Below, in pieces: positions 1 to 8,172 of a DNA stretch of 64,000 nucleotides. Under the pieces are notes generated by a model. The model was not told the DNA's origin. It ran no database searches and saw only the letters and a program-made list of their open reading frames with translations. The translations under genes were made by a program, and so were the position numbers. The stretch is from NCBI RefSeq assembly GCF_000423525.1, contig NZ_AUID01000012.1:1-64000 (forward strand). Reading direction: 5' to 3'. Position 1 is the stretch's first letter. Each line of letters opens with the position of its first letter. This DNA is from Proteocatella sphenisci DSM 23131 (GTDB taxonomy: Bacteria; Bacillota; Clostridia; Peptostreptococcales; Filifactoraceae).

Positions 1-150
<150 letters not shown>

Positions 151-523
151 TAATGTTTGACTGGCCGGATTAAACATCCGACATATCTATTTTTGTTATC
201 TCAATTAATTGAAATTACGGTTTGTTTCTTTTTTGTAGATGATTGCCTTGCGGCTCACACCTATAAATGGTTTGTATATTCTGCTGTTTAGTTTTCAAGG
301 TTCATGTTGCGCCGCTCTTATCTTGTTTTGTTTGTGTTGTTGTTGCTGTGTTTTGGCGACTTTATTAGTATACTTCGGATTCATAATTTTGTCAACATCT
401 TTTTTTATTTTTTTATTATATTTTTTCGGTACTCTATTTTTATACCCTCAAAACCGCATCCCAAACATGTTTTTCAAAAAAACATATTTGGGACACAGGC
501 TTGTTTTTATGGTTTTAAAAATA
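151..523 (-). other. rRNA operon leader and upstream spacer
   Basis: This gene-free stretch separates the EcsC-family gene from the 16S gene. It holds the rRNA promoter (367-395) and a leader of roughly 210 nucleotides that would be removed during rRNA processing. The rest is T-rich on the plus strand. Short open frames here (for example 239-547 plus) are low-complexity F/L/I-rich translations without ribosome binding sites, so I do not call a gene. Confidence 0.7.
367..395 (-). promoter_or_regulatory. rRNA operon sigma-A promoter
   Basis: On the minus strand a perfect -35 TTGACA (395-390) is followed after exactly 17 nucleotides by -10 TATACT (372-367). Transcription would start near 360 and run toward the 16S gene. 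A consensus -35, optimal spacing and near-consensus -10 fit a strong stable-RNA promoter. The call is from sequence only. Confidence 0.8.
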
Positions 524-1354
524 TTATCTGCTATTATCCCCGGCTAATATTTTCTTGCGTTTCTTCTTTTCAAGGTATCTCTTCTTGTATTTAAGCGCGG
601 CATATTCTGATACTCTTGAATATGTGCTCAGGTTGAATAAACTTCCCGCGACTCCTATTACAGGAAGGCCCTGTATGAATTTTGCAAAGAGCATGTTGTC
701 TGAAAGTATCTTCGCTGTCTTTTTTATCTCAGTTTCAAGGTCTCCATTCCAATGTTTTTTTCTGATAGCTTCTGCCCATTGGTCTAATTCATAGTTTTTT
801 ATATATTTTTCCTCATCTTCACAAACGGCTGCCTGTATGAGCTTTAGTATATACATTCTTTCTTGAGGCGTATCATATTCAAATCCATAACCAGTTGCAG
901 TTTCATATATACCTTTTAGGATTACTGATATGAAAACCGGTATATCTGGAAGGCCTATGCCCAGCAGTCCAAGCCCCGCACCTTCTGCAAAGGCTAGTCC
1001 TTTTCCCATAAACCTGCTTCTTTTGGATATTTTGTCAATATTTTTCATGTGTTTTTTCAAGGGAATACTTCTTCTGTTTCTATCTATTGCAAAGTCATTT
1101 ATTTCATATTCAAAGCTAACCCTGTCCTTTGAGTAAGTCTTTTCTATTATGGCCGTTCCTTTTTCGAATACGACTTTGAATGCCTTTTCAAAGGCATTTT
1201 CAAGGGTATCTCTGAGGTTTTGTGGAATTTTGGCTTCAAGCTTGTCAGATATATTGTCTACATTTTTTTGTAAAAATCCCGCTGATTTCTTTTTCAGCAT
1301 CTTATCTTCTTTTTTATGAAGCTTTACGATCTGTCTGTTTATAAATCTGCTCAA
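524..1354 (-). CDS. EcsC family protein
   Basis: This 276-residue protein resembles the EcsC family, named after the third gene of the Bacillus ecsABC locus; its biochemical role is not established. The N-terminal quarter is lysine-rich and helical, followed by a glycine-rich hydrophobic stretch around residues 120-145 (AEGAGLGLLGIGLPDIP) typical of the family, then a helical C-terminus ending in basic residues. The start is TTG at 1354, chosen because a strong GGGGGA ribosome binding site sits 7 nucleotides upstream. It is the last gene of the long minus-strand block, just after folD and before the rRNA operon. Family assignment is reasonably firm; function is unknown. Confidence 0.75.
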   Translation of the reverse strand: MSRFINRQIVKLHKKEDKMLKKKSAGFLQKNVDNISDKLEAKIPQNLRDTLENAFEKAFKVVFEKGTAIIEKTYSKDRVSFEYEINDFAIDRNRRSIPLKKHMKNIDKISKRSRFMGKGLAFAEGAGLGLLGIGLPDIPVFISVILKGIYETATGYGFEYDTPQERMYILKLIQAAVCEDEEKYIKNYELDQWAEAIRKKHWNGDLETEIKKTAKILSDNMLFAKFIQGLPVIGVAGSLFNLSTYSRVSEYAALKYKKRYLEKKKRKKILAGDNSR

Positions 1355-1376
1355 TATAAATCCCCCTTTGACTTGT

Positions 1377-2237
1377 TTAATTCATCTCAATCAGCTTTTC
1401 AATTCCAGAAAGAAGGTTTTTTGCAAGTATTGTTGTAGTAACGCTGCCTACTCCTCCTGGGACTGGGCTTATGGCTCCTGCAATGCTTTTTGCGCTTTCA
1501 AAATCTACGTCTCCGCAGAGCTTTCCATTTTCATCTGTATTCATTCCTACATCTATTATAGTTGCTCCTTCTTTGATGTAGCTTGAGTCTATCATCTTTG
1601 CTCTTCCCATTGCAGATACTACTATATCTGCTTCTTTTACTATAGCTTTCATATCTTTTGTCTTTGAGTGACATATGGTCACCGTGGCATTTTCATTTAA
1701 AAGAAGAAGTGCCACCGGCTTTCCAATAACGCTTGATCTTCCAATGACTGCAACTCTCTTACCTGCCATTTCTACATTGTAATACCTGAGTAGCTCTATT
1801 ACAGCCTGGGGCGTGCATGGAGTCTTTGATTCTTGTGAAAGCTCCAGTATTCCTGCAAGGGTTGCTGGATTCATGCAGTCCACGTCTTTTTGTGGTGACA
1901 CCATTTGCGTAATTCTTTTTTCGTCAAAATGCAAAGGAAGAGGTCTGAGCATAAGTATGCCATGCACGGTTTCGTCAATGTTTTTTTCTTTCATAACTTC
2001 TTCAAGTTCTTCTTGTGTACATTCTAAGTCAAGCCGCACGTGATCAACTTCGATACCTGTGGCTGCCATTTTTTTCATCGCACCAGTTTCATAGGCTATG
2101 TCGTCAGCCTTTTCCCCAACTCTTATTATACATAACTTGGGTATTATGCCACGTTTTCTAAGTTCGTGTGATTTTTCCGAAAGCATCTCCTGCATGGAAT
2201 CTGCTACGGGCTTTCCTTTAAGCAATTCTGCATTCAT
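1377..2237 (-). CDS. folD: Bifunctional methylenetetrahydrofolate dehydrogenase/cyclohydrolase FolD
   Basis: FolD interconverts 5,10-methylene-THF and 10-formyl-THF in the cytosol, supplying one-carbon units for purines and formyl-Met (and the methyl branch of acetogenesis where present). The 286-residue length is normal. Diagnostic stretches are the N-terminal catalytic region with the YETGAMKKMA tyrosine/lysine motif near residue 50, the DVDCMNP segment near 120, the nucleotide-binding GRSSVIGKPVALLLL around 165-180, and the C-terminal PVPGGVGSVTTT signature. The ATG start at 2237 has an AGAGGTG site upstream. It starts almost directly after the DUF951 gene ends (2240), so co-transcription is likely. 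Confidence 0.96.
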   Translation of the reverse strand: MNAELLKGKPVADSMQEMLSEKSHELRKRGIIPKLCIIRVGEKADDIAYETGAMKKMAATGIEVDHVRLDLECTQEELEEVMKEKNIDETVHGILMLRPLPLHFDEKRITQMVSPQKDVDCMNPATLAGILELSQESKTPCTPQAVIELLRYYNVEMAGKRVAVIGRSSVIGKPVALLLLNENATVTICHSKTKDMKAIVKEADIVVSAMGRAKMIDSSYIKEGATIIDVGMNTDENGKLCGDVDFESAKSIAGAISPVPGGVGSVTTTILAKNLLSGIEKLIEMN

Positions 2238-2239
2238 AT

Positions 2240-2449
2240 TTACACCTCTTCTGTTCCTGGGGCTTTATCAAGCTTTTTTATCCTGCGTTCTAATTCTGGC
2301 CTGGCTATCCATATTTCTTTTCCGCAGGTATCACATTTCATCCTTATATCCATACCTACTCTGGTAAGCTCAAATGTATTTCCTCCACATGGATGGTTTT
2401 TTCTTGTCGTTATTTTATCGCCTACATCGAGCTTCATTGGCTTGTACAT
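2240..2449 (-). CDS. DUF951 family small zinc-ribbon-like protein
   Basis: This 69-residue protein matches the DUF951 family, small proteins conserved in Firmicutes. It has the family pattern HPCGGNTFELTRVGMDIRMKC followed by DTCG, giving a possible C-x2-C pair plus an upstream HPCG cysteine that could bind metal. A GGAGG site precedes the ATG at 2449. In many Firmicutes genomes this gene lies near the origin with parB and mscS genes, which suits its place here. The molecular function is unknown. Confidence 0.85.
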   Translation of the reverse strand: MYKPMKLDVGDKITTRKNHPCGGNTFELTRVGMDIRMKCDTCGKEIWIARPELERRIKKLDKAPGTEEV

Positions 2450-2457
2450 AAATCCTC

Positions 2458-2709
2458 CTATTTACCCTCATATACCATTTCAAGGGTATTGTCTCCCACT
2501 TTGAATATTCCCAGTATCTTGAGATCTTCTTTTTCAACTATATTTATCAGCTTTTCCAGCTCTACTTCTTCCATGAGCTTTATGCTCATACCGCAGCTGT
2601 TGCTGATTGCCCTTGGGGTTGGTATGGTAAGCGCCTTTAGATTTTTTTCTTTTACTTTCATTTCCATCATCATAGCATGATGGGTTGATTTGAAACTTAT
2701 CAGATACAT
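2458..2709 (-). CDS. DUF3343 protein (putative Se/S carrier-like)
   Basis: This 83-residue protein matches DUF3343, a small family that comparative genomics links to selenium utilisation together with YedF and a NifS-like desulfurase. The visible signature is an N-terminal FKSTHHAMMMEMK segment followed by IPTPRAISNSCGMSI, where the cysteine is the likely functional residue. I use the ATG at 2709 because AGAGGT lies about 7 nucleotides upstream; the frame stays open further upstream but that part overlaps the aldo/keto reductase. The gene begins right at the stop of the reductase, so the two are translationally linked. The selenium role is by association. Confidence 0.82.
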   Translation of the reverse strand: MYLISFKSTHHAMMMEMKVKEKNLKALTIPTPRAISNSCGMSIKLMEEVELEKLINIVEKEDLKILGIFKVGDNTLEMVYEGK

Positions 2710-2710
2710 C

Positions 2711-3769
2711 TTATACCTCTTGTCTTCTTGATTTGTCAGTCTCGAGTTTTGTCTTGTAGACTTCTTCAAGCATATCTGGGATAGGCAGAAAGTATGGACA
2801 TTTTGGAAGACAGGCTCCACATTTTACACACGCAAACTCTCCATCTTTTTCTAGATTGGATGCCATATATCTTCCGTATCCCCACTGGGCAAGATTGTAC
2901 CTTTTCATATATCTGGCTGACAAAAATGCAAGCGGTATATCTATTCCTTGTGGGCAGGGCTTGCAATATCCACATCTTCTGCAAAAATTGCCTGTGAGGT
3001 CTTTTTTGATTTCTTCTATTTTAACAAGCTCTTCTTGTGTAAATTCATGTTTTTCTGCTTCGAGGACAGCTTTTGCTGACTGGATGTTCTGCTTTACTTC
3101 TTCTATGTCTCCCATTCCTGGTATAACTATATCTGTAAAGTTCTGATCCAGTATATATCTTACCGCGAGCTCAGGGTCTTCTATAGCACCTCCTGCAAGT
3201 GGCTTCATTATTATAGTTCCCATTCCTTTTTCATGTGCTTTGGTAAGAAGGTCTGTTCCTTGTGACTCGACTATATTAAAGGGAAATTGTATGCTCATAA
3301 AATAATCCGTTCCCATTTCTACTATCTTTTCAAGGCTTTCCAAAGTATGGGTAGTTATTCCTATGTTTTTAATCTTTCCCTGGTCTCTGGCTTCTAAAAG
3401 CGCCCTGTAGGCCCCATCTTGTGACATTAGATTTTCAATTTCAAGCACCTGCACATTGTGTATCTGGTAAAGGTCTATATGGTCTGTCTGAAGGCAGGAC
3501 AGACTTTTTTCTATATCGGCTTTCATTCCTTCATAGTCTCTTGCCATAGATTTTGTAGCAAGATAAAAGCTGTCTCTCATTTCTTTTATGGCTTCTCCGA
3601 TGTAGGTCTCGCTCTCACCGTATGCCCTTGCCGTATCCAGGAAATTTATTCCTGATTCTTTAATAAATTTAAGCAGTTCATTAGCTCCATTTTGATCTAT
3701 CCTTTGAATCGGAATGCCTCCAAAACCAAGCCTGTTTACCTTCATCCCTGTTTTCCCAAACTCTATCAT
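2711..3769 (-). CDS. Aldo/keto reductase with C-terminal 4Fe-4S ferredoxin domain
   Basis: This 352-residue cytosolic protein combines an aldo/keto reductase TIM barrel (about residues 1-260) with a ferredoxin-like tail. The barrel has the N-terminal GKTGMKVNRLGFGG motif and the DTARAYGESE segment carrying the catalytic Asp/Tyr. The tail has two cysteine clusters, CRRCGYCKPCP near 275 and CVKCGACLPKCP near 325, able to hold Fe-S clusters. Such Fe-S aldo/keto reductases are common in anaerobes, but substrates are mostly unknown. A GGAG site precedes the ATG. It sits between yedF and the DUF3343 gene, which suggests but does not prove a link to selenium or sulfur chemistry. Confidence 0.9.
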   Translation of the reverse strand: MIEFGKTGMKVNRLGFGGIPIQRIDQNGANELLKFIKESGINFLDTARAYGESETYIGEAIKEMRDSFYLATKSMARDYEGMKADIEKSLSCLQTDHIDLYQIHNVQVLEIENLMSQDGAYRALLEARDQGKIKNIGITTHTLESLEKIVEMGTDYFMSIQFPFNIVESQGTDLLTKAHEKGMGTIIMKPLAGGAIEDPELAVRYILDQNFTDIVIPGMGDIEEVKQNIQSAKAVLEAEKHEFTQEELVKIEEIKKDLTGNFCRRCGYCKPCPQGIDIPLAFLSARYMKRYNLAQWGYGRYMASNLEKDGEFACVKCGACLPKCPYFLPIPDMLEEVYKTKLETDKSRRQEV

Positions 3770-3802
3770 GTTTTTCTCCTCAAATATTTTCAGTTTTAAG
3801 TA

Positions 3803-4426
3803 TTATAATATTATTCTGTCTGTCGTTGACATAAGTGCTTCTACTACGTCATACATATTTCCTATTACCCCGACTTTTAGCTGATCTGTAAGTTTATAGT
3901 AGTCCAGGCACGTTCCACAGCTGTATATCTGTGTCCCTGATTCTTCAAGTTTTTTGAGATGCATTACAGTCTCTTCGTTGAGAGTTGAAAGCTTTACAGC
4001 TGAGTTTAAAAGCACTACTTTTTGTGGATATGGTTTTGTTTCTGTTATAGTATAAAGGAAGCCTTTCATCAAAACTTTCCCAAGCTCACCTTCTCCTTCT
4101 CCTAAAAATTCGCTCTTTATAGTAAGCACTTTGCCCTTTAAAGGTGATTCTTCAGTTTCTATATCACATAAGGCTACATATTCCTGACCTTCTTCTTCTT
4201 CTGAAAAAGCCGGGTCTCTTTTTATGTTGACTCTTATTATACTTCCTTCTTCTGAAATCTCAACCTTGTATCCCTTGCTTGTTGCCAGTCTTTTCAGATT
4301 TTCTCTTGCGGCGCTGTTGTCTACTATTACTTCAAATTCTGTGATTTCAGGATTTTTAAATGCTTTTTGTGTTTCTAGTACTGGTTTTGGACAAGCCATC
4401 CCCTTAAGGTCTAAGGTCGTTTTCAT
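3803..4426 (-). CDS. yedF: Sulfurtransferase-like selenium metabolism protein YedF
   Basis: This 207-residue protein has an N-terminal TusA/SirA-like domain with the hallmark CPKP motif (GMACPKPVLETQK, residues about 9-21) and a C-terminal DsrE-like region with the SCGTCLDYY segment near 165. That two-domain arrangement is the YedF form found in selenium-using bacteria, thought to carry sulfane sulfur or selenium. I use ATG at 4426 with GGAG 5 nucleotides upstream; an in-frame upstream start at 4462 lacks such a site. It lies downstream of CvpA and upstream of the Fe-S aldo/keto reductase and DUF3343 genes on the same strand. Confidence 0.88.
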   Translation of the reverse strand: MKTTLDLKGMACPKPVLETQKAFKNPEITEFEVIVDNSAARENLKRLATSKGYKVEISEEGSIIRVNIKRDPAFSEEEEGQEYVALCDIETEESPLKGKVLTIKSEFLGEGEGELGKVLMKGFLYTITETKPYPQKVVLLNSAVKLSTLNEETVMHLKKLEESGTQIYSCGTCLDYYKLTDQLKVGVIGNMYDVVEALMSTTDRIIL

Positions 4427-4465
4427 TATTTCTCCTTTTTTTAATAAAATTTGAATTAGCAAAGA

Positions 4466-5014
4466 TTAAAAAACAAGGTTAAGCAAATCTAAGATTCTGC
4501 TTTCCATCTGCCATCTGTAAAAACCTTCCGGATTTACCATATTCATAACCACGGAAAGCAGGATCATTATGATTATTGCGTATATAGACGCTTTTACAAA
4601 TCCAAAACAGGCTCCGAGTATTTTACCGCCGCTGTCTGATTTCCAGAAACTCCCTACTATTATACCTCTGGCTATAAAACCTGCCATAATCATGAGTATG
4701 AGAAATACAGCGACTCTGTCAAATTTTGCATTTTGAGAAAGATTAAGAATAAAGTCTGCAATAAAGTTTCCCTTGTTGTCTTCGAATGTCTTTTGTATAA
4801 ATCCTGTCACACTCGAATTTACCTTCATAGCCATTTTTGTATATTCTTCAATTTTAAGGAGCAGGGGAAGCAAGAATCTATATCCCAGTCCTGCACCGCC
4901 AAAGATCAGCACCCATTTTACAGTATCATAGAGCATTTTTCTGAACCCCAGCTTGAATCCTCTGTATATCTGCGTCAAAGCATATATTCCAAACATAATA
5001 TCCAAACTGTTCAT
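4466..5014 (-). CDS. CvpA-family membrane protein
   Basis: This 182-residue integral membrane protein resembles the CvpA/colicin V production family. It starts with the characteristic NSLDIMFGIYALTQIYRGFKLGFRK motif region, and has about four hydrophobic helices (around residues 30-50, 100-120 and 140-160 besides the first). CvpA proteins act in the inner membrane; their exact role (envelope, secretion) is unclear. A GGAG site is 6 nucleotides before the ATG at 5014. Gaps to the flanking genes are short, consistent with one transcript. Confidence 0.78.
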   Translation of the reverse strand: MNSLDIMFGIYALTQIYRGFKLGFRKMLYDTVKWVLIFGGAGLGYRFLLPLLLKIEEYTKMAMKVNSSVTGFIQKTFEDNKGNFIADFILNLSQNAKFDRVAVFLILMIMAGFIARGIIVGSFWKSDSGGKILGACFGFVKASIYAIIIMILLSVVMNMVNPEGFYRWQMESRILDLLNLVF

Positions 5015-5041
5015 TTTTTCTCCAATCTCTTATTTAATAAG

Positions 5042-6211
5042 TTATTGCATTATCCTGTTTATAAGTTTTATTTCACCTTTCATAACAATTCCTATATGGT
5101 TTCCAACATGTATTATCTTTTCTATAGGCTTTGCAAATTTGAGTTGTGTATCTGCATTTTTTACATAATCCTTGCTGTAAAATATCATCTCATCGTCAAG
5201 CCATGTTATCCCTGTAAAATCCCCCTGATAGTATTTTTCGTCTACTATTTTTCCATCTAAGTCTATTACTGTCAGTTTGTTTCTTTTGTCTACTGCATAT
5301 ATCAAGTCTTCATGGAGCTGGACCGATATGAAGGGCACGGTGGTGCTTATGCGAAAAAGCTCTTCGTTTGTGTTGTTTTTCAGCATTATGAGATTGTTTA
5401 TATCCACAAGCATATATCTGTCCTTCATGTCTATCTGGTCCATCACTATGGCATCTTTTATCTCGGATGAATATATCAATTGCCCTTGTGAAGAATAATG
5501 ATATACATTGTTTGTAAGGGTGGTTGCAAGCCGGTATATACCGTGGACTGTAAATTGATTTTTTTCATTTACTTCTACCGCTGTTATGCTTATCTTAGGG
5601 AAATTAAGATCAGCTATCTGTTTTCCTTCACTATCAAAAAACACTGTGCCTTCAACTCCTACATCAGTAGTATAGTATACCGCTATGGCCCCATTTGCCC
5701 CCGATACTATCTTCTGTGGGATATTTGAAAGCCTCACATTGTTATTAAATTCCCCCTTTGATGAAATAAAATATAGGGTTTTTTCTACTTTGTCCATAAG
5801 ATATATATTCTTGCCTGAAACTTCCAAAGCCCAACTGTCCAATACCAGATTTACATTAAAGATCTCCTCCCCTGAGGGTTTTAAAAGTCTGAGATTTGAG
5901 GAGTCATATATAAGTATGTTATCTGCAAAGGGCATTACTTGCATTCCCTGTGAGTAGTTGTATGTTATGAGGTATTCTTCTCTTGGGCGTTGCTGCTGCC
6001 TGTAATCTTTTAACTTTCTGACATTATAGGGATTAAAAACAAGAGCAGCAACAATAAGCATCACTATGGCTGTTATCTTTACTTTGTTAAGGGTCTTCTG
6101 TCGCCTTGCTTTTTTCAGCTCCAGCTCCTGTCTTTTTTTCTCACGCTGGTCCTGTAATTCCTGGTCTTTCAAAAATTCTTGGAGCGCTATGTCTATCCTA
6201 TCCTTATCCAT
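5042..6211 (-). CDS. DUF5711 family membrane-anchored beta-propeller-like protein
   Basis: This 389-residue protein begins with a highly charged K/E/Q-rich coiled segment (residues 1-45), followed by one transmembrane helix (about 46-62, ITAIVMLIVAALVF) and a long extracellular part rich in short beta-strand repeats such as ILIYDSSNLRLLKPSG and NIYLMDKVEKTLYFISSKG. Those repeats suggest a WD40/PQQ-like propeller, as described for DUF5711 proteins. Function is unknown. It lies 11 nucleotides after the cysteine desulfurase gene and ahead of CvpA, all on one strand; a GAGGT site precedes the ATG. Confidence 0.72.
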   Translation of the reverse strand: MDKDRIDIALQEFLKDQELQDQREKKRQELELKKARRQKTLNKVKITAIVMLIVAALVFNPYNVRKLKDYRQQQRPREEYLITYNYSQGMQVMPFADNILIYDSSNLRLLKPSGEEIFNVNLVLDSWALEVSGKNIYLMDKVEKTLYFISSKGEFNNNVRLSNIPQKIVSGANGAIAVYYTTDVGVEGTVFFDSEGKQIADLNFPKISITAVEVNEKNQFTVHGIYRLATTLTNNVYHYSSQGQLIYSSEIKDAIVMDQIDMKDRYMLVDINNLIMLKNNTNEELFRISTTVPFISVQLHEDLIYAVDKRNKLTVIDLDGKIVDEKYYQGDFTGITWLDDEMIFYSKDYVKNADTQLKFAKPIEKIIHVGNHIGIVMKGEIKLINRIMQ

Positions 6212-6222
6212 TTAAAACCTCG

Positions 6223-7383
6223 TTATTCTTTCGCAAGTTCTCTTACTGCTTGTATTACACTGTCTATATCCTTGTCCGTTGTAAAGCTGGACACACTTAT
6301 TCTGACCATTCCCTGTTCAAGGGTGCCCATCCTCTTGTGTGCAAGGGGTGCGCAGTGCTTGCCACCTCTTGTAGCTATGTCATATTCACTGCTCAGAAGG
6401 TGGGTGATCTCTTGAGAATCTCTGTCTCTTATGTTGATCGCAACCGCTCCTGCTCTTTTTGATGCATCTCTTGTCCCAAAAAGTTTCACTCCGTCTATGC
6501 CAGAAAACTCTCTTATAAGTCTTGCTATATATTTTTGTTGTTTTTCTCTCAGTTTTGAAACCTGGTTCTGATCTATATATTTTACTCCAGCTCTTAGCCC
6601 TGCTATTCCAGCGGCATTTAGGGTTCCTGTTTCCAGCATATCGGGCATAAAGTCTGGCTGCTCAAGGGATTCAGACATGCTACCCGTACCGCCCCTGTAG
6701 ACTGGTCTTAGTTTTATATTCTCACTTACACATAAAAACCCAGTACCTGTAGGGCCGTAAAGACACTTATGCCCAGCTCCTGCAAGCATATCTATGCCCA
6801 TTTGTGTGACATCTATATCTGCAAAACCTGCTGTCTGAGCCGCATCCACAAGAAGAACTATATTCTTATCTCTGCCAATGTTTTCTTTTTTTATCATATC
6901 TGAGATTTCTTCTATATCATTTATGCTTCCTGTAAGATTGCTGGCATGGGTAATTGCTACAAGCGATGTTTCCCAGTTTATGGCCTCTTTTATATCTCTG
7001 GCATGTACAAAACCTTCATCGTCACTGGAAACTATAGTAAGGTTTATTATTCCCTGGTCTTGAAGGTAGTGAAGGGGTCTGAGCACCGAGTTGTGCTCCA
7101 TGCATGAAGTTACTACGTGGTCTCCATTTTTCACATACCCATTTATAGCCATGTTTAAAGATTCTGATGCATTTTTTGTAAATACTGTCTGCATTGGGTT
7201 TTGGACTCCAAGCATCTGCGAAAGTTCCATTCTTGCCATCAGGATCTCTCTGTTGGTTTCCTGAGCCATCTTGTGAGCGCTTCTGCCTGGATTTGCACAG
7301 GTAGTTCTCATGAATTCTGACATAGCTTCAATTACTGATTCCGGTTTTGGAAAGGTTGTTGCTGAATTATCTAAATATATCAT
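6223..7383 (-). CDS. Class V aminotransferase / cysteine desulfurase family protein
   Basis: This 386-residue PLP enzyme belongs to the NifS/SufS-like desulfurases (the EF2568-type subfamily). Visible features are the N-terminal YLDNSATTFPKP, the MEHNSVLRPL histidine region, the DAAQTAG aspartate, the PLP lysine in AGHKCLYGPTGTGF near residue 200, and the C-terminal RGGKHCAPLAHK cysteine loop near 350. It would mobilise sulfur (or selenium) from cysteine/selenocysteine as an enzyme-bound persulfide. No iscU or suf genes are adjacent; yedF and DUF3343 lie downstream, so a role in a selenium/sulfur carrier pathway is more likely than general Fe-S assembly. Confidence 0.88.
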   Translation of the reverse strand: MIYLDNSATTFPKPESVIEAMSEFMRTTCANPGRSAHKMAQETNREILMARMELSQMLGVQNPMQTVFTKNASESLNMAINGYVKNGDHVVTSCMEHNSVLRPLHYLQDQGIINLTIVSSDDEGFVHARDIKEAINWETSLVAITHASNLTGSINDIEEISDMIKKENIGRDKNIVLLVDAAQTAGFADIDVTQMGIDMLAGAGHKCLYGPTGTGFLCVSENIKLRPVYRGGTGSMSESLEQPDFMPDMLETGTLNAAGIAGLRAGVKYIDQNQVSKLREKQQKYIARLIREFSGIDGVKLFGTRDASKRAGAVAINIRDRDSQEITHLLSSEYDIATRGGKHCAPLAHKRMGTLEQGMVRISVSSFTTDKDIDSVIQAVRELAKE

Positions 7384-7412
7384 TCTATCTCCTTTTCTGA
7401 GATGTCAGATTG

Positions 7413-8171
7413 TCATCTGAACGTATCAAGCAGTTTCTCTACTATATCTCCAAGTTCTAACTCACTGTGATAATTTATACAAAGAGTTCCGCTTTTTTCG
7501 CTTCCTTTTGTGTATATCCTGGTCCCCAGGCTGTCTTCAAGTTCTTCAAGGGCGCTGATCAAAAAGATGTCCTTCTTTTCTTTAAGGCTCCTGCTGCATT
7601 GTTCGGCTTCTCTTACAGAAAGCTTTTCATTTATTATTTTTTCAAGCAGTTTCTGCTTTTCTTTTTCTTCTTTTATACCAGCCAGCACTCTGGCATGGGC
7701 ATCTGATATTTTTTCATCTATCAGCGCTTTTTGAACATGAGGACTAAGTCTTAGAAGCCTCAGACTGTTGGCTATATAGGACCTGCTCTTTGAAAGTATC
7801 TGAGCTACCTGGTCCTGAGTATATTTTTTTTCTTCCATTATGCGTTTTATGGCATTTGCTTCTTCTATCTTGTTAAGATCTTTTCGCTGAAGATTTTCGA
7901 TAAGGGCAATCTCTGACTTGTCATCACGGCTTCTTACAAGCGCTTTTATAGACTTCATCCCAGCAATTACACTCGAGCGATAACGTCTCTCTCCAGCGAT
8001 TATTACATACTTGCCTGAGAGCTCATCTTTTGATACTATTACAGGCTGAAGTAATCCATATTTTTTTATGGAATCCGCCAGCTCATCCAGCTCGCCTTTG
8101 CCAAAATGCTTTCTTGGCTGATTTTCATCTCTTATTATATCTTCAAGACCTATCTCTTTTATCTGGTTCAT
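7413..8171 (-). CDS. parB: ParB/Spo0J-type chromosome partition protein
   Basis: This 252-residue protein has the ParB order of domains: N-terminal CTP-binding region with QPRKHF (near 20) and GERRYR (near 60), an ENLQRKDLN box near 93, a helix-turn-helix with SKSRSYIANSLRLLRL near 125, and a short C-terminal dimerisation segment with GTRIYTKGSEKSGTLCI. The SR..IAN recognition-helix sequence looks more like Spo0J/ParB than Noc, though Noc usually occupies the place right after rsmG. No parA follows or precedes it, which is unusual. Its ATG lies one base after the rsmG stop, so the pair is translationally linked. Confidence 0.88.
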   Translation of the reverse strand: MNQIKEIGLEDIIRDENQPRKHFGKGELDELADSIKKYGLLQPVIVSKDELSGKYVIIAGERRYRSSVIAGMKSIKALVRSRDDKSEIALIENLQRKDLNKIEEANAIKRIMEEKKYTQDQVAQILSKSRSYIANSLRLLRLSPHVQKALIDEKISDAHARVLAGIKEEKEKQKLLEKIINEKLSVREAEQCSRSLKEKKDIFLISALEELEDSLGTRIYTKGSEKSGTLCINYHSELELGDIVEKLLDTFR

Positions 8172-8172
8172 T

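Noticed and set aside
239-547. Small hydrophobic plus-strand gene next to the rRNA operon
   Set aside because: Low-complexity translation of the T-rich rRNA leader region on the opposite strand, without a ribosome binding site.
2030-2050. CACGTG-containing sites as parS
   Set aside because: The CACGTG at about 2035-2041, and others near 23963 and 47843, lack the flanking TGTT/AACA arms of parS.
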